64,000 nucleotides of DNA. Origin: an uncultured bacterium (lineage in GTDB: Bacteria; Cyanobacteriota; Vampirovibrionia; Gastranaerophilales; Gastranaerophilaceae). This document shows, piece by piece, positions 24,651-33,999 of the stretch. The position numbers and the translations under genes are program-made. Under the pieces are notes generated by a model. The model did not search any database and was not told the DNA's origin. It saw nothing but the letters and a program-made list of their open reading frames with translations. The number at the start of each line of letters is the position of its first letter. Position 1 is the first letter of the stretch. The stretch is from assembly GCA_949292185.1 (NCBI GenBank), contig CASEYP010000029.1, positions 159,435 through 223,434 of the forward strand. Direction: 5' to 3'.

Positions 24651-25222
24651 TGAAAAAAGCCTTTACTTTAAGTGAAATGTTAATATGTATATCTATTATG
24701 GCTGTGTTGGTTGTATTATTTTTATCTTCCATCAGAGCAAAACCAAACTCTAATATGGTTATGTTCCGAAAAGCTTATAATATTACATCAAGTAATGTTT
24801 ATGAAATGCTGCAATCAGCAATATTTTACGAAACCGGTTACCTTAATAATTTACAACCGACTTCCCAGCAGATTGAGGGCGCATATCCAAGCGGACAAAC
24901 AAAATTCTGTAAAGTGTTTGCAAATTATGTAAACACAGCTGGAGAACCTGACTGTACAAGTAATAAATCAAAACCAAGCTTTTCAACTTTAGATGGAATA
25001 GATTGGTATCTTCCACCAAAAACAACATCCGGTAATTTTAGCGGAAAAGAAATTGTAAGAGTAGACGTTAACGGCTCACAACCACCTAACTGTACAGCTG
25101 GAAGTGCTGATTGTGAACAACCTGACACATTTGAAATAAAAATTTCAAATGTCGGTAAAATATATATAGACGATGATACAGCAAAAAAATATTTGCAAAA
25201 TGTTAGAAATGTTTCAAAATAG
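24650..25222 (+). CDS. Type IV prepilin-like/pseudopilin protein (second in operon)
   Basis: 190 residues with an N-terminal prepilin signal (MKKAFTLSEMLICISIMAVL): short basic leader, Phe-Thr-Leu-Ser-Glu at the cleavage site with Ala in place of Gly, then a hydrophobic helix. The outer domain has four Cys (residues 85, 101, 149 and 159 approximately) likely in disulfides and a Trp-Tyr-Leu-Pro-Pro stretch. Its ATG overlaps the stop of the first gene (TAATG), which couples translation. It probably builds a pilus-like or secretion fibre with its neighbours. Confidence 0.82.
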   Translation: MKKAFTLSEMLICISIMAVLVVLFLSSIRAKPNSNMVMFRKAYNITSSNVYEMLQSAIFYETGYLNNLQPTSQQIEGAYPSGQTKFCKVFANYVNTAGEPDCTSNKSKPSFSTLDGIDWYLPPKTTSGNFSGKEIVRVDVNGSQPPNCTAGSADCEQPDTFEIKISNVGKIYIDDDTAKKYLQNVRNVSK

Positions 25223-25230
25223 AGGTAAGT

Positions 25231-26232
25231 ATGAAATTTAAATCGGCTTTTTCTTTGGCAGAGATTATGATATTTTTGATTGTTGTTTCGATTTTGTTGA
25301 CACTCTTATTTGTTGTCACAAAACCACAACAAGTAATTTCTGATAAAAATACCAAGTACAAATATGCGGCGGCCTATGATGCATTGAACCTTGCCGCATA
25401 CGATTTAATGGCAAAAGAAGAAACCAATCCGTTTTATAATGAAGATACACATGATACCCCTGATACTTCGTTAAATGGGTTCAAAAAACTTTGCACAGGT
25501 CTTGCAGATTATATAAATAATGATGAAAATATAAACTGCAATGCACCTTTAAGCAACAATGTTTCATTCTTGCAAGATGAAACCCTGGATTTCAAAAACA
25601 TTACGCCTAATTTCACAACATTGAACGGCATGAAATTCTATATATCAAAACTCATTGAAGATGATCTTGAACCTAAAACTAACAGAAGTTACTACTCCCC
25701 AGAAGATCCTAATTTTACATTACGGTTCTTTATGGTGTATGTTGATTTAAACGGTAAAGAACTTCAAGCAAGACCGCATCGTATTATTGCACCGGATGGC
25801 AAAAACAAAAATCCTGATGTATTTGCTTTTGCTGTTTTACCTACAGGTGAAGCAATTCCAATAGGAATTGCAGAATATAATATAAAATATTTACAGACAA
25901 GAGTTTCATATAAAGAAAATCATTATGTTTATTATTCACCGTACTATTCTTATAGAGAGGCAAAAAATAGAGCTTGGAATTGGTACGCTATACATAACTC
26001 AAATAGAAAGTTTCAACAAACAATCTCTTTTACATATAATGATTTTATAAGAGAAATATTAGTAAGAAATCATTCTCAAATATATAATTTTCTTACTCCT
26101 GGGTTATACCCGTTAGCTTATGGTGATGGAATATCACAAAAATGTGTTCCTCCAGCTGGCTCTGCTTTATCAGCGTATGACATGTGCAGTATTACCGTAG
26201 ATACTCCTAATTTTGGTGCTACGAATCAATAA
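25231..26232 (+). CDS. Type IV prepilin-like/pseudopilin protein (third in operon, large)
   Basis: 333 residues, larger than usual for a minor pilin. The leader MKFKSAFSLAEIMIFLIVVS is a prepilin signal with Ala at the cleavage site. The outer domain shares the pattern of the second protein (KKLCTGLADYINN, FTTLNGMKFYIS, then a D-x-N-G-K segment), followed by an extra Tyr-rich stretch (YYSPYYSYREAKNRAWNWY) and a Cys-bearing C-terminus. A ribosome site (AGAGGT) lies 8 bases after the stop of the second gene. Size and position suggest a tip or adaptor pilin in the same fibre. Confidence 0.8.
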   Translation: MKFKSAFSLAEIMIFLIVVSILLTLLFVVTKPQQVISDKNTKYKYAAAYDALNLAAYDLMAKEETNPFYNEDTHDTPDTSLNGFKKLCTGLADYINNDENINCNAPLSNNVSFLQDETLDFKNITPNFTTLNGMKFYISKLIEDDLEPKTNRSYYSPEDPNFTLRFFMVYVDLNGKELQARPHRIIAPDGKNKNPDVFAFAVLPTGEAIPIGIAEYNIKYLQTRVSYKENHYVYYSPYYSYREAKNRAWNWYAIHNSNRKFQQTISFTYNDFIREILVRNHSQIYNFLTPGLYPLAYGDGISQKCVPPAGSALSAYDMCSITVDTPNFGATNQ

Positions 26233-26344
26233 TTAATGTACATTGTTCTAATACAAATAGAGGATATTTTGTTTGAATAATTAAAGATATAAAATTCATT
26301 CCCGAAATATCATGTAAATCTATATATTGTATTGGAGCTTCAAA

Positions 26345-28012
26345 ATGTCAGAACAAGCATTAATGCCAATGATAGGCACAGACAACATCGAGAATAAAGA
26401 AAGAGCAAAAGAATCATTAGAGAAAGCAAGACTTGCTCATGAAAAATATTTAATCGGTCAAAGAAATAACGATCTTCAAGAGGCCGTTGAGCATTATGTG
26501 GATGCGGTTAAATATGACCCTACTATTCCTGAAACATATTATCGTTTAGCAGCATTAATGTGGGAACAAGGGCAAATTAGCGTAAATACAGCTATTGAAC
26601 AATGCAAAACTGCTATTTCACTATCACCTCAAAATAAAGATGCACATCTTTACACAGGTTATTTCATGCAGTTAGCACAAGATTATACATCTGCTGAAAA
26701 AGAATTCAAATCAGCAATTTCCATGAATCCACTAACTTCCGGCAGACCAAGAATGATTTTATCTCAATCATTGCTTCAAAAAATCAATTCTCAAAACGGA
26801 ACTTATAAGGATTACATCGGATTTTTATATTACTTTTTAACAGGAAGTGTCATGCTAGCATGGGACAGACCGACAATAAAAATGTTTTACAAAAACATGA
26901 CAAATGATGTTTCAATCTTTTCATACAACACGGTCGGTAAATTCTTAGAAAAATTCAAAATGTATGACTCTGCCGAAAAGTTATACAAAGATGCAATAGA
27001 AAAAACTACACACAGTGAATATTTCTATAACAAAATTGGTGATTTAGCTCTAAAAAATAAAGACTTAAATACAACCGTAGAATGCTATAGAAAAGTTCTT
27101 GAAGCAAATCCTTTAAATAGAGAAATTCTCGTAAAATTAGCAACAATATTACAAACTTATTTTCCGGAAAATACAGAAGAAGCTATTGATTGCTATGAAA
27201 AGTTACTTGAATTTAACGTAAATACAGCACAAATTTACTATGAACTTGGACATCTTTATATGTCAAAAGATGATAAAATAAATTCAATAAGTGCATTTAA
27301 ATTGGCTGTAGATAATGCTCCGGATAATCCATTTTATAACAATTCACTAGGATATGCTTATGCAAAAGCTGAATTGTATGATGATGCAATCGAACATTAT
27401 CAAAAAGCAATAGCCCTAAACCCAGATGCTGAATGGACATCTATAGTATGCCAAGCACTAGGTTCTATCTATGCTGAAAACAAAGGCAACATTGAAGCCG
27501 CCGTTTCAACATACCAAGCAGGTATAATTTTAGATCCGCATAACTATGATTTATATATAGCACTTGGTGATATATATATGGCAGACTATGATCTTGATAA
27601 AGCTATTCGTTCATACTGTGATGCTATAACATTAAACCCAGAAGATTTTAGAGCATATTCAAAAGTAGGAATTGCACTTTGGGAAAAAGATTATCTTGAA
27701 GAAGCCCTTGTTGCATACCATAAAGCAGTTGAACTAAAACCTGATAATGAATATGCACAAAACAATTTAGGTATATTATACCTTGACGGACTTGCAGATG
27801 CAGAAGAAGCCTTAGAATACTTTGAAGAAGCAATCGCACTAAATCCTAACTATACTCTTGCATATTTCAACGCAGGAAGAGCAAGTCAAGAAATGGGATT
27901 TACCAACGATGCAGCTCACTACTATCAAATGGCAATAGATTTGAATAAGCTAACTCAAGAACTTGATGAAGAAGATATTCAAGAAAGACTTCACAGCTTA
28001 TTTGAAATATAA
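26345..28012 (+). CDS. Large TPR-repeat protein
   Basis: 555 residues consisting almost wholly of tetratricopeptide repeats, about twelve, for example IPETYYRLAALMWEQGQ, EYFYNKIGDLALKNKDL and AQNNLGILYLDGLADAEEAL. No enzymatic domain, signal peptide or membrane helix is present. TPR proteins are scaffolds; the position right after the prepilin operon hints at a role in pilus assembly (like PilF/PilW), but no lipobox is seen and its own leader lies in between. I start it at the ATG at 26345 because GGAG lies 8 bases upstream. It ends at a strong terminator. Confidence 0.85.
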   Translation: MSEQALMPMIGTDNIENKERAKESLEKARLAHEKYLIGQRNNDLQEAVEHYVDAVKYDPTIPETYYRLAALMWEQGQISVNTAIEQCKTAISLSPQNKDAHLYTGYFMQLAQDYTSAEKEFKSAISMNPLTSGRPRMILSQSLLQKINSQNGTYKDYIGFLYYFLTGSVMLAWDRPTIKMFYKNMTNDVSIFSYNTVGKFLEKFKMYDSAEKLYKDAIEKTTHSEYFYNKIGDLALKNKDLNTTVECYRKVLEANPLNREILVKLATILQTYFPENTEEAIDCYEKLLEFNVNTAQIYYELGHLYMSKDDKINSISAFKLAVDNAPDNPFYNNSLGYAYAKAELYDDAIEHYQKAIALNPDAEWTSIVCQALGSIYAENKGNIEAAVSTYQAGIILDPHNYDLYIALGDIYMADYDLDKAIRSYCDAITLNPEDFRAYSKVGIALWEKDYLEEALVAYHKAVELKPDNEYAQNNLGILYLDGLADAEEALEYFEEAIALNPNYTLAYFNAGRASQEMGFTNDAAHYYQMAIDLNKLTQELDEEDIQERLHSLFEI

Positions 28013-28047
28013 GGATATATATTTACATTATATTAAAGAGGTAATGT

Positions 28048-28078
28048 GGTGTTTGGTAATTTCAAACACCTTTTTTTT
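28048..28078 (+). terminator. Intrinsic terminator after the large TPR gene
   Basis: An 8-bp stem GGTGTTTG/CAAACACC is followed by eight T. Confidence 0.93.
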
Positions 28079-28091
28079 ACTAAAATACCTA

Positions 28092-29084
28092 TTATAAATT
28101 TGCAATTATTTTATCTGTAAACTCTACTGTAGAAAGGTTTCCACCTAAATCACAAGTTTTGTAACCTTGAGAAAGCGTTTTAAATAAAGCTTTTTCAATT
28201 TTATCAGCATAAGAATTCTCACCGATATACTTAAGCATTTCAACTGCAGATAAAAGTAAAGCAGTAGGATTAGCCTTATTTTGACCTTTTATATCAGGAG
28301 CTGAGCCATGAACAGGTTCAAAAACGGCACAGTCTAAGCCAATATTAGCACCTTGTGCTACCCCTAAACCTCCAATTAAGCCTGCACATAAATCAGATAC
28401 AATATCACCATATAGATTTGGTAAAACTAAAACATCAAACCTTGATGGATCTTGTACAAGTTGCATACACAAATTATCAACAAGAATTTCTTTTTTAGCA
28501 ATTTGCGGATAATCATTTGCAACATGCCTGAAAGATTCTAAAAATAATCCGTCAGAAAGCTTCATAATATTAGCTTTAGTAACAACACAAACTTCCTTTC
28601 TATTATTTTTAACTGCATAATCAAAAGCGAATTTACAAATACGTTCAGATGCTTTTCTTGTGATAACTTTTATACTATGTGCGGTATCATTATCAATTTG
28701 TTCTTCAATACCGGCATACAAATCTTCTGTATTTTCTCTTACAACAACTAAATCAACATTATCAAATCTTGTTTTAACTCCTGGCAAATTTTTACAAGGC
28801 CTTATATTTGCAAACAAATCCAAACTTTTTCTCAATTGAACATTTACAGAACGAAAACCTTTACCAATAGGAGTTGTAACAGGAGCTTTTAATGCAACTT
28901 TATTTTTCTTTATTGAATCCAAAACTCTTTGCGGTAAAGGAACACCTTCAGCTTCAATCACATCAGCACCGGCAGTTTGAACATCCCAATCGATATCTAG
29001 ACCGCTTGCTTTTATAATTTTCACAACACTTGCTGATATTTCAGGACCAATTCCATCACCATTTATCAAAGTAATAGTATGCAT
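28092..29084 (-). CDS. Isocitrate/isopropylmalate dehydrogenase family, probably NAD-dependent isocitrate dehydrogenase
   Basis: 330 residues, the length of the short isocitrate dehydrogenase group. It converts isocitrate to 2-oxoglutarate with release of CO2. Marks: [14 protein letters not shown] at the start, substrate-loop [34 protein letters not shown] (typical of isocitrate rather than isopropylmalate enzymes), the metal-site [19 protein letters not shown] and [20 protein letters not shown]. The start at 29084 has GGAGG 9 bases upstream. It is monocistronic. No citrate synthase or aconitase gene is near. Homoisocitrate or isopropylmalate specificity is less likely given the ENTEDLYAG motif. 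Confidence 0.85.
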   Translation of the reverse strand: MHTITLINGDGIGPEISASVVKIIKASGLDIDWDVQTAGADVIEAEGVPLPQRVLDSIKKNKVALKAPVTTPIGKGFRSVNVQLRKSLDLFANIRPCKNLPGVKTRFDNVDLVVVRENTEDLYAGIEEQIDNDTAHSIKVITRKASERICKFAFDYAVKNNRKEVCVVTKANIMKLSDGLFLESFRHVANDYPQIAKKEILVDNLCMQLVQDPSRFDVLVLPNLYGDIVSDLCAGLIGGLGVAQGANIGLDCAVFEPVHGSAPDIKGQNKANPTALLLSAVEMLKYIGENSYADKIEKALFKTLSQGYKTCDLGGNLSTVEFTDKIIANL

Positions 29085-29174
29085 AAAAAAAACCTCCATC
29101 TGATAGATAAATTATACTATAAAGTGGAGGGGTTGTAAAAATTTGTAGGGGAAAAATTATATAAATATTATGTG

Positions 29175-30560
29175 TTATGAAAAGGCTTTGAATGATCTTT
29201 CAATATTTTTATTCATTGCAGACTGAACTGATTCATATTCTGTTTGTAATGCTGTATGTTCAGTATCCAATGTTTTTATTTTATTTTCATATTTTTGGTC
29301 TTTTGCATTAATTTCATTATTTTTCTTTTGGTATTCTGCTTCTGCTTTAGCAATAGCCGCATCATCATCTGATTGTGTAAAATCGGTACAAGATGAATAT
29401 ATTGTTGAATTCCAAGAAATACCTTTTAAGATTACACTTGTTGGATTATATTCATCAGGAATCAAGTTTGTAGAATCTTCATAAGACGCAACCTCTAAAG
29501 TAATAATACCCTGTGTTAAAGAGTCTTGTATCCAATCTGAACTTGAAGCTAGTTTATCATCTAAAACAGAATAATTTGTACCATTTTTACCCTGAGCAGA
29601 TTTATCAGATGATTCACCGTTCATTCTATACCACAAGTTTGTATACCATCTTGCCTTAGATTCATCAGAATATACAAACATATCATCCATTGTTGTACCA
29701 AGGTCTTCAGCTTCCGCGTTAACTTCTTCCAATACTTCATAATATTTTTCAACATTTTCAAAAACACCATCATTTGCAGCTTCTGAAGTATTTTTTGCCT
29801 GATACAATAACCAATCATTATAAGTAATTGTATTTGCATAACTAGCTTTTGCTTCTGACAATGCTGTTTGAGCTTTCTCTACAACATCTTCAGTAACAAC
29901 ACCGGCACTAAATTTAATTTCTATATCGTTATAATAAGCCAAAGCGTTATCATAAGCCAATTTTGCAGATGATTTATCCAACTGGTATGCTTCATCAGAA
30001 GGTAAAGTCAAAGGATTGCCTTTTGAATCAACTCTATCATAAGTTGCACTTTTGGCATTATCAACAGCTTCTACCCAAGCTTTGTAATATCCCTGATACT
30101 CATCACTTTCTAATGTTTCCATATTTTTCTGTAAGGATTCTGTCTTATATTCCTTTGTAATACCATACATTGCTAAAAAGTCATCTAAAGTATCTGATTT
30201 ATTAAAATTATATGCATCTTGATTTGAAACCATTATCTGACCACTTGCATTTACAAGGGCATATTGGTTTTTCATATCTGCATATTGATACAATACATTT
30301 GCAGTAAGATTTTCATTAACAGCAGCACCTGATGCATCATAAGTTGTAAACAACAATTTTGTTGTATTTAATGCAGCCATATACTCACTGCTAGCTTCTT
30401 CTGATTGAGTTGCCAATCTCATTTTTGCATTGGAAATTTGTTGAGATTCATACTCATTTGAAGTTAATCTTGCAGTAATTGTAAGTAATCTTGCTTGTGA
30501 TGCCGAAATTCCCATTTCTTTGAAAATCCTTTCATAACTTACTGTCTTGTTTATCGGCAT
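29175..30560 (-). CDS. Long helical coiled-coil protein of unknown function
   Basis: 461 residues, mostly predicted helix with heptad-like patterns and very high Ala/Ser/Asn/Tyr content. It has no signal peptide, no membrane helix and no Pro/Gly-rich domain. The N-terminal part reads GISASQARLLTITARLTSNE and then QQISNAKMRLATQSEEASSEY, a pattern loosely like flagellar hook/flagellin-type or type III-secreted filament proteins, but this is an impression. The C-terminus is a clear coiled coil (DQKYENKIKTLDTEHTALQT). There is no Shine-Dalgarno before the ATG. It is monocistronic and divergent from a 58-residue gene. I do not recognise the family. Confidence 0.7.
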   Translation of the reverse strand: MPINKTVSYERIFKEMGISASQARLLTITARLTSNEYESQQISNAKMRLATQSEEASSEYMAALNTTKLLFTTYDASGAAVNENLTANVLYQYADMKNQYALVNASGQIMVSNQDAYNFNKSDTLDDFLAMYGITKEYKTESLQKNMETLESDEYQGYYKAWVEAVDNAKSATYDRVDSKGNPLTLPSDEAYQLDKSSAKLAYDNALAYYNDIEIKFSAGVVTEDVVEKAQTALSEAKASYANTITYNDWLLYQAKNTSEAANDGVFENVEKYYEVLEEVNAEAEDLGTTMDDMFVYSDESKARWYTNLWYRMNGESSDKSAQGKNGTNYSVLDDKLASSSDWIQDSLTQGIITLEVASYEDSTNLIPDEYNPTSVILKGISWNSTIYSSCTDFTQSDDDAAIAKAEAEYQKKNNEINAKDQKYENKIKTLDTEHTALQTEYESVQSAMNKNIERSFKAFS

Positions 30561-30735
30561 ACAAGGATTTATTCTTTAACATTTTAAAGGTTATATTAAG
30601 TAATGTAACAAAAAATATATAAACTGAATATAAAAAGTCAATAATTTTTTAAGTGAAGTTTTTATATATATGTAAGAGATAAATAAAGAAAAAGAAAATT
30701 AGTTTAACATAAGATTTACGAGAGAGGTTGATATT

Positions 30736-30912
30736 ATGGCTACAATGCTATTATTTTCTGATGCAGTTACAAATACATATAAAGATACTTCAAAAGCTTT
30801 AAAAGAAGTTGAATTAAGCGATAAAAGAATTGTTAAAAAGACATTATCTCAAATGATGAAACAATCATTTTTCCACGGAGCAAACAGATTTGGGACAAAC
30901 TTTATCGCATAA
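30736..30912 (+). CDS. 58-residue small protein of unknown function
   Basis: MATMLLFSDAVTNTYKDTSK followed by Lys-rich helices and ending FFHGANRFGTNFIA. AGAGAGG stands 8 bases before the ATG, which is the best evidence for translation. It is basic, with no membrane helix or signal peptide. It is transcribed alone and ends upstream of a terminator at 31004-31025. It is divergent from the 461-residue helical protein. The function is unknown. Confidence 0.65.
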   Translation: MATMLLFSDAVTNTYKDTSKALKEVELSDKRIVKKTLSQMMKQSFFHGANRFGTNFIA

Positions 30913-31003
30913 AAAGATTTAAAAACAAGCGTTGGCATATAGGAAAGAAAAAGGAATTTAAATTTTAATTTAACAAAAGGAATTAGGATAGACGTTATAT
31001 AAG

Positions 31004-31025
31004 GACCCTTTATTGGGTCTTTTTT
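31004..31025 (+). terminator. Intrinsic terminator after the 58-residue gene
   Basis: GACCC-TTTATT-GGGTC is followed by a T-run. Confidence 0.85.
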
Positions 31026-31111
31026 ATTTGCTTAAAAAATATTTATATTTTATAAAAAACAGGCAATTTTATCTTTCAGGCATCTTTATAATGCAGGAAG
31101 GTAATTAAGAA

Positions 31112-31678
31112 ATGGAAAATATATCATTTACATCAGCATTAAGACCTGCAACATTAAATGATTTTGGACGTATAACAAAGCAAATAGGTTCAAAAAATGC
31201 CGTAAATTATCCTTGGACAATAAATGAAACTGTAAAAGCAAAAGATGTATATACAACAGGAATAATCGACTGCAGCGGATGTTTAATAACAAACGGACAA
31301 GATGCAGTTTTGATGCACCTAACACCTGATAATGAACATAATCATGCTTTTTCATTAGTATTAGATCTTTTAAGGAATAAATTAGACTTAAAAGATTCCA
31401 ACTTGCAAGCAATACTTGTAGGTTCAAAAAACCATAAAAAAAGTCTTGATATATATAATAAATTTAAAAACTTGTTGGAGCAAATCGGTATACCATATTC
31501 TGAACTCAAAAACGGAAAAAGCCCAACATCAATAGCCTACGTAACATCAAAAGATGAAGTTGTAGTAACAAATAAAAACATTGATAAAATGCTAAGAAAA
31601 GAAGCATCTTCAAAAGAAGCACTAGAATCAGGATTTGAAAAAATCTCAATAGCTGATTGTGATGAAATTGCTGAATAA
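31112..31678 (+). CDS. Protein with N-terminal ISF motif and a Cys...His pattern, unknown
   Basis: 188 residues. The N-terminus MENISFTSALRP carries the short motif shared by several proteins in this window. The body has GIIDCSGCLITNGQDAVLMH (Cys near residues 55-58 and His near 70), then long amphipathic helices and a strand SIAYVTSKDEVVVTN. A Gly-Cys followed about 12 residues later by His on the next strand recalls CNF1/CheD-type glutamine deamidases, but the match is too short to claim. AGGAAGG lies about 14 bases before the ATG. It is monocistronic, ending upstream of a hairpin at 31727-31753. Confidence 0.6.
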   Translation: MENISFTSALRPATLNDFGRITKQIGSKNAVNYPWTINETVKAKDVYTTGIIDCSGCLITNGQDAVLMHLTPDNEHNHAFSLVLDLLRNKLDLKDSNLQAILVGSKNHKKSLDIYNKFKNLLEQIGIPYSELKNGKSPTSIAYVTSKDEVVVTNKNIDKMLRKEASSKEALESGFEKISIADCDEIAE

Positions 31679-31721
31679 ATTACAATAAACCAATCTAATC
31701 CATACTTACACAAACAAACAC

Positions 31722-31753
31722 AAAAATGGAAAGGGGCTCTTCACCCCTTTCCA
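31722..31753 (-). terminator. Intrinsic terminator of the LysR gene
   Basis: A 10-bp stem TGGAAAGGGG/CCCCTTTCCA. On the minus strand it is followed by five T, so it mainly ends the LysR transcript; it may also stop the convergent gene. Confidence 0.75.
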
Positions 31754-31846
31754 TTCTAGATGAACAAAAATCAGTATTTTTAACTGATATATATATCAAA
31801 CCCAAAATTTCAGTATAATTACATATTTCTAAGATATTCGTTACAA

Positions 31847-32743
31847 TTATTTACCAACAAAACTTGCTTTAAGCCTATCCAAAAATAACTTTGCAGCAGG
31901 AGAAAAGACTTGATATTTCTTCCAAACAATATCCAAACCTGACTCCAATTTTGGACTTAGCGGTCTAAAACATAATTCGCTATCCTCAGACGTACTAACA
32001 AGTTTATCTAAAGTAACAGCATACCCCATGCCTGATTTAACCATAATTGCAGCGTTAAACACAAGATTATATGTAGCTACAATATTCAAATTATCAAATT
32101 CATCACCAAACCAATCCAAAAAGCCACTTTCTGCGGAATATTTTTTAGACATTTGCCTTGAGGCTAGAAGCGGAACATTTTTTAAATCTTCAAAAGTAAT
32201 ACTCTCTTTTTGCGCCAAAGGACTATCCTTGCGCATAATTACCCCCCACAAATCCTTTGAATGCAATTCAATATTATCATATTTTGACAAATCTATAGGT
32301 TGAATTAAAACCCCAAAATCTAAAAGTCCTCTATCCAATTTTTCTGTAACATCTTCGGCATTACCGCTATATATATGAAATTTTATTTCAGGATATTCTA
32401 TTTGCAAAGCCTTCATAACTTCTGCAATATACTTCATAGAATCCGTTTCACCACATCCTATATAAATATCACCGCCAATAATATCACTAATTGAACTAAA
32501 TTCAGCTTCTGTCTTTTCAACCATCTCAACAATTTCTTCTGCACGCTTCCGCAATATCATTCCTTCCGGGGTAAGTGAAATTTTATATTTTCCCCTGATA
32601 AAAAGTTTATGCCCCAATTCCTTTTCCAATTCTTGAATCTGACGAGTCAAAGTTGGCTGAGTTAAATGAAGTGAATTTGCCGCTGCAGTTATACTTCCTT
32701 CTCTTGAAATTGTCAAAAAATATTTTAATACTCTAAGTTCCAT
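31847..32743 (-). CDS. LysR-family transcriptional regulator
   Basis: 298 residues, the standard size. Residues 1-60 hold the winged helix-turn-helix (LKYFLTISREGSITAAANSL, then HLTQPTLTRQIQELEKELGH), and residues 90-295 hold a periplasmic-binding-like effector domain beginning GDIYIGCGETDSMKYIAEVM. It is divergent from the small-protein/hydrolase/flavoprotein operon and almost certainly controls it: a perfect dyad with the T-N11-A core lies between the two starts. The inducer is unknown. The group resembles CynR/CatM-like regulators. Confidence 0.93.
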   Translation of the reverse strand: MELRVLKYFLTISREGSITAAANSLHLTQPTLTRQIQELEKELGHKLFIRGKYKISLTPEGMILRKRAEEIVEMVEKTEAEFSSISDIIGGDIYIGCGETDSMKYIAEVMKALQIEYPEIKFHIYSGNAEDVTEKLDRGLLDFGVLIQPIDLSKYDNIELHSKDLWGVIMRKDSPLAQKESITFEDLKNVPLLASRQMSKKYSAESGFLDWFGDEFDNLNIVATYNLVFNAAIMVKSGMGYAVTLDKLVSTSEDSELCFRPLSPKLESGLDIVWKKYQVFSPAAKLFLDRLKASFVGK

Positions 32744-32761
32744 AACAAAATTTTATAAAAT

Positions 32762-32788
32762 TTAAATATGCCTGTCAAGCATATTTAA
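32762..32788. promoter_or_regulatory. Probable LysR operator, perfect 10-bp dyad
   Basis: TTAAATATGC and GCATATTTAA are exact inverted repeats separated by 7 bases. Inside is the T-N11-A pattern (T at 32769, A at 32781) typical of LysR-type binding sites. It sits in the 110-base divergent gap, next to the regulator start. Confidence 0.7.
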
Positions 32789-32853
32789 TCATTTAATATA
32801 AGTATTTGCTATTTTTAAAAAATCGTAAATAATAAACTATATAGGAGTAAAAA

Positions 32854-33084
32854 TTGTTAAACGATAAAAACAACATAATTTCAAATCTAAAAGATGCTGA
32901 TTGCACTCAGGACACAATAGAACAAGTTCTAACAATGGAAGAGTCCGGAAACATCAAAGGACTTCTAAAAATATTATATAAACATAAAAAAAATCTTTTA
33001 GACTCCCTTCATAAAAAGAACAAGCAAATAGATTGTTTGGATTATTTAATTTTCAAGATAGAACAAGAAAGCAAAGGAATATAA
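32854..33084 (+). CDS. Small helical protein, first gene of the LysR-controlled operon
   Basis: 76 residues, helical, with Cys at residues 17 and 61 and the ending KNKQIDCLDYLIFKIEQE. I recall similar small proteins beside flavin oxidoreductases in anaerobic bacteria, but I cannot name a family. Translation starts at a TTG with GGAG 7 bases upstream; no ATG is in frame. The next gene starts 2 bases after the stop. It could be a regulatory or chaperone-like partner of the operon. Confidence 0.72.
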   Translation: MLNDKNNIISNLKDADCTQDTIEQVLTMEESGNIKGLLKILYKHKKNLLDSLHKKNKQIDCLDYLIFKIEQESKGI

Positions 33085-33086
33085 AA

Positions 33087-33965
33087 ATGGAAATAATTAG
33101 AGTAAATACCAAAAGAGGTTTAGAATTAAAAGGTGCTATCTGGGGAGATAACACAATGGATACAGTCGTTATAATGATGAGCGGAATATGCTCAAATGTA
33201 TTCCAAAACGACTTGTTATGTGCAACAGGAGAACTTTTAAGTGCTAATAATATTGCATTTATCGCAGGACATGCAATGGATGCATTTTCTTGTATTGCAT
33301 ATTCAGATTTTTCTACAGGAAAACAAAAAACAACAGGCGTTATATATGATGAATTTAAATATGTATATGAAGATGTTGAAAGTTACGTAAAATACGCCAA
33401 GAATTTAGGATTTAAAAATATAATTCTTGCAGGACATTCCCTTGGTTCAAACAAGATTATAAATTATCTTGGAACAACAAATGATAATTTCATAGACAAT
33501 TTTATAATAACTTCCCCAGTAGATCTGGGGCACTGGTGGAAAGTTATGCCTAATATTGACAAATCTCTTAAACTTGCACATAAACTGGTAGATGAAAATA
33601 GAGGAAATGAAATTTTACCATACTTATTTGGCGGATTTTCACCAATGAGCGCGCAAACAGTTTTAGATTTTTACAACGCAGAAAATTTAAAAAATTGTCC
33701 TGTTATAAGCAATAACGGCGAAACAAAATCACTTGCTTCAATCAATATAACAGGCGCATTTGTTATTGGAGATAAAGATAGCGTTACAAATGGAGATCCG
33801 AAAGGTTTTATGGAAAAAATTAATAATTGCTGCAAAAATCCTCAAATGAATAAAGTTATTGTAATTCCAGACGGTTCGCATATTTTCTACGGAAAGCATA
33901 AGGAATACGCAAGCGTAATTTTGGAATGTTGCGAAGAATTTATAAAACAAAAAGTTGCAGCCTAA
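33087..33965 (+). CDS. Alpha/beta hydrolase (serine type)
   Basis: 292 residues. The nucleophile elbow is ILAGHSLGSNKI (Ser near residue 119), a likely acid is Asp in VIGDKDSVTNGD and the base is in DGSHIFYGKH. The N-terminal region has MMSGICSNVFQND in the oxyanion position. It resembles the DUF1749/Fes-like hydrolases used in peptide or siderophore ester cleavage, with an unknown substrate here. AAAGGA stands 8 bases before the ATG. It is cytoplasmic and the second gene of the LysR-flanked operon. Confidence 0.85.
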   Translation: MEIIRVNTKRGLELKGAIWGDNTMDTVVIMMSGICSNVFQNDLLCATGELLSANNIAFIAGHAMDAFSCIAYSDFSTGKQKTTGVIYDEFKYVYEDVESYVKYAKNLGFKNIILAGHSLGSNKIINYLGTTNDNFIDNFIITSPVDLGHWWKVMPNIDKSLKLAHKLVDENRGNEILPYLFGGFSPMSAQTVLDFYNAENLKNCPVISNNGETKSLASINITGAFVIGDKDSVTNGDPKGFMEKINNCCKNPQMNKVIVIPDGSHIFYGKHKEYASVILECCEEFIKQKVAA

Positions 33966-33999
33966 TATAAAAAAAACAACCGTGAAAGGAGAAAGTTTA

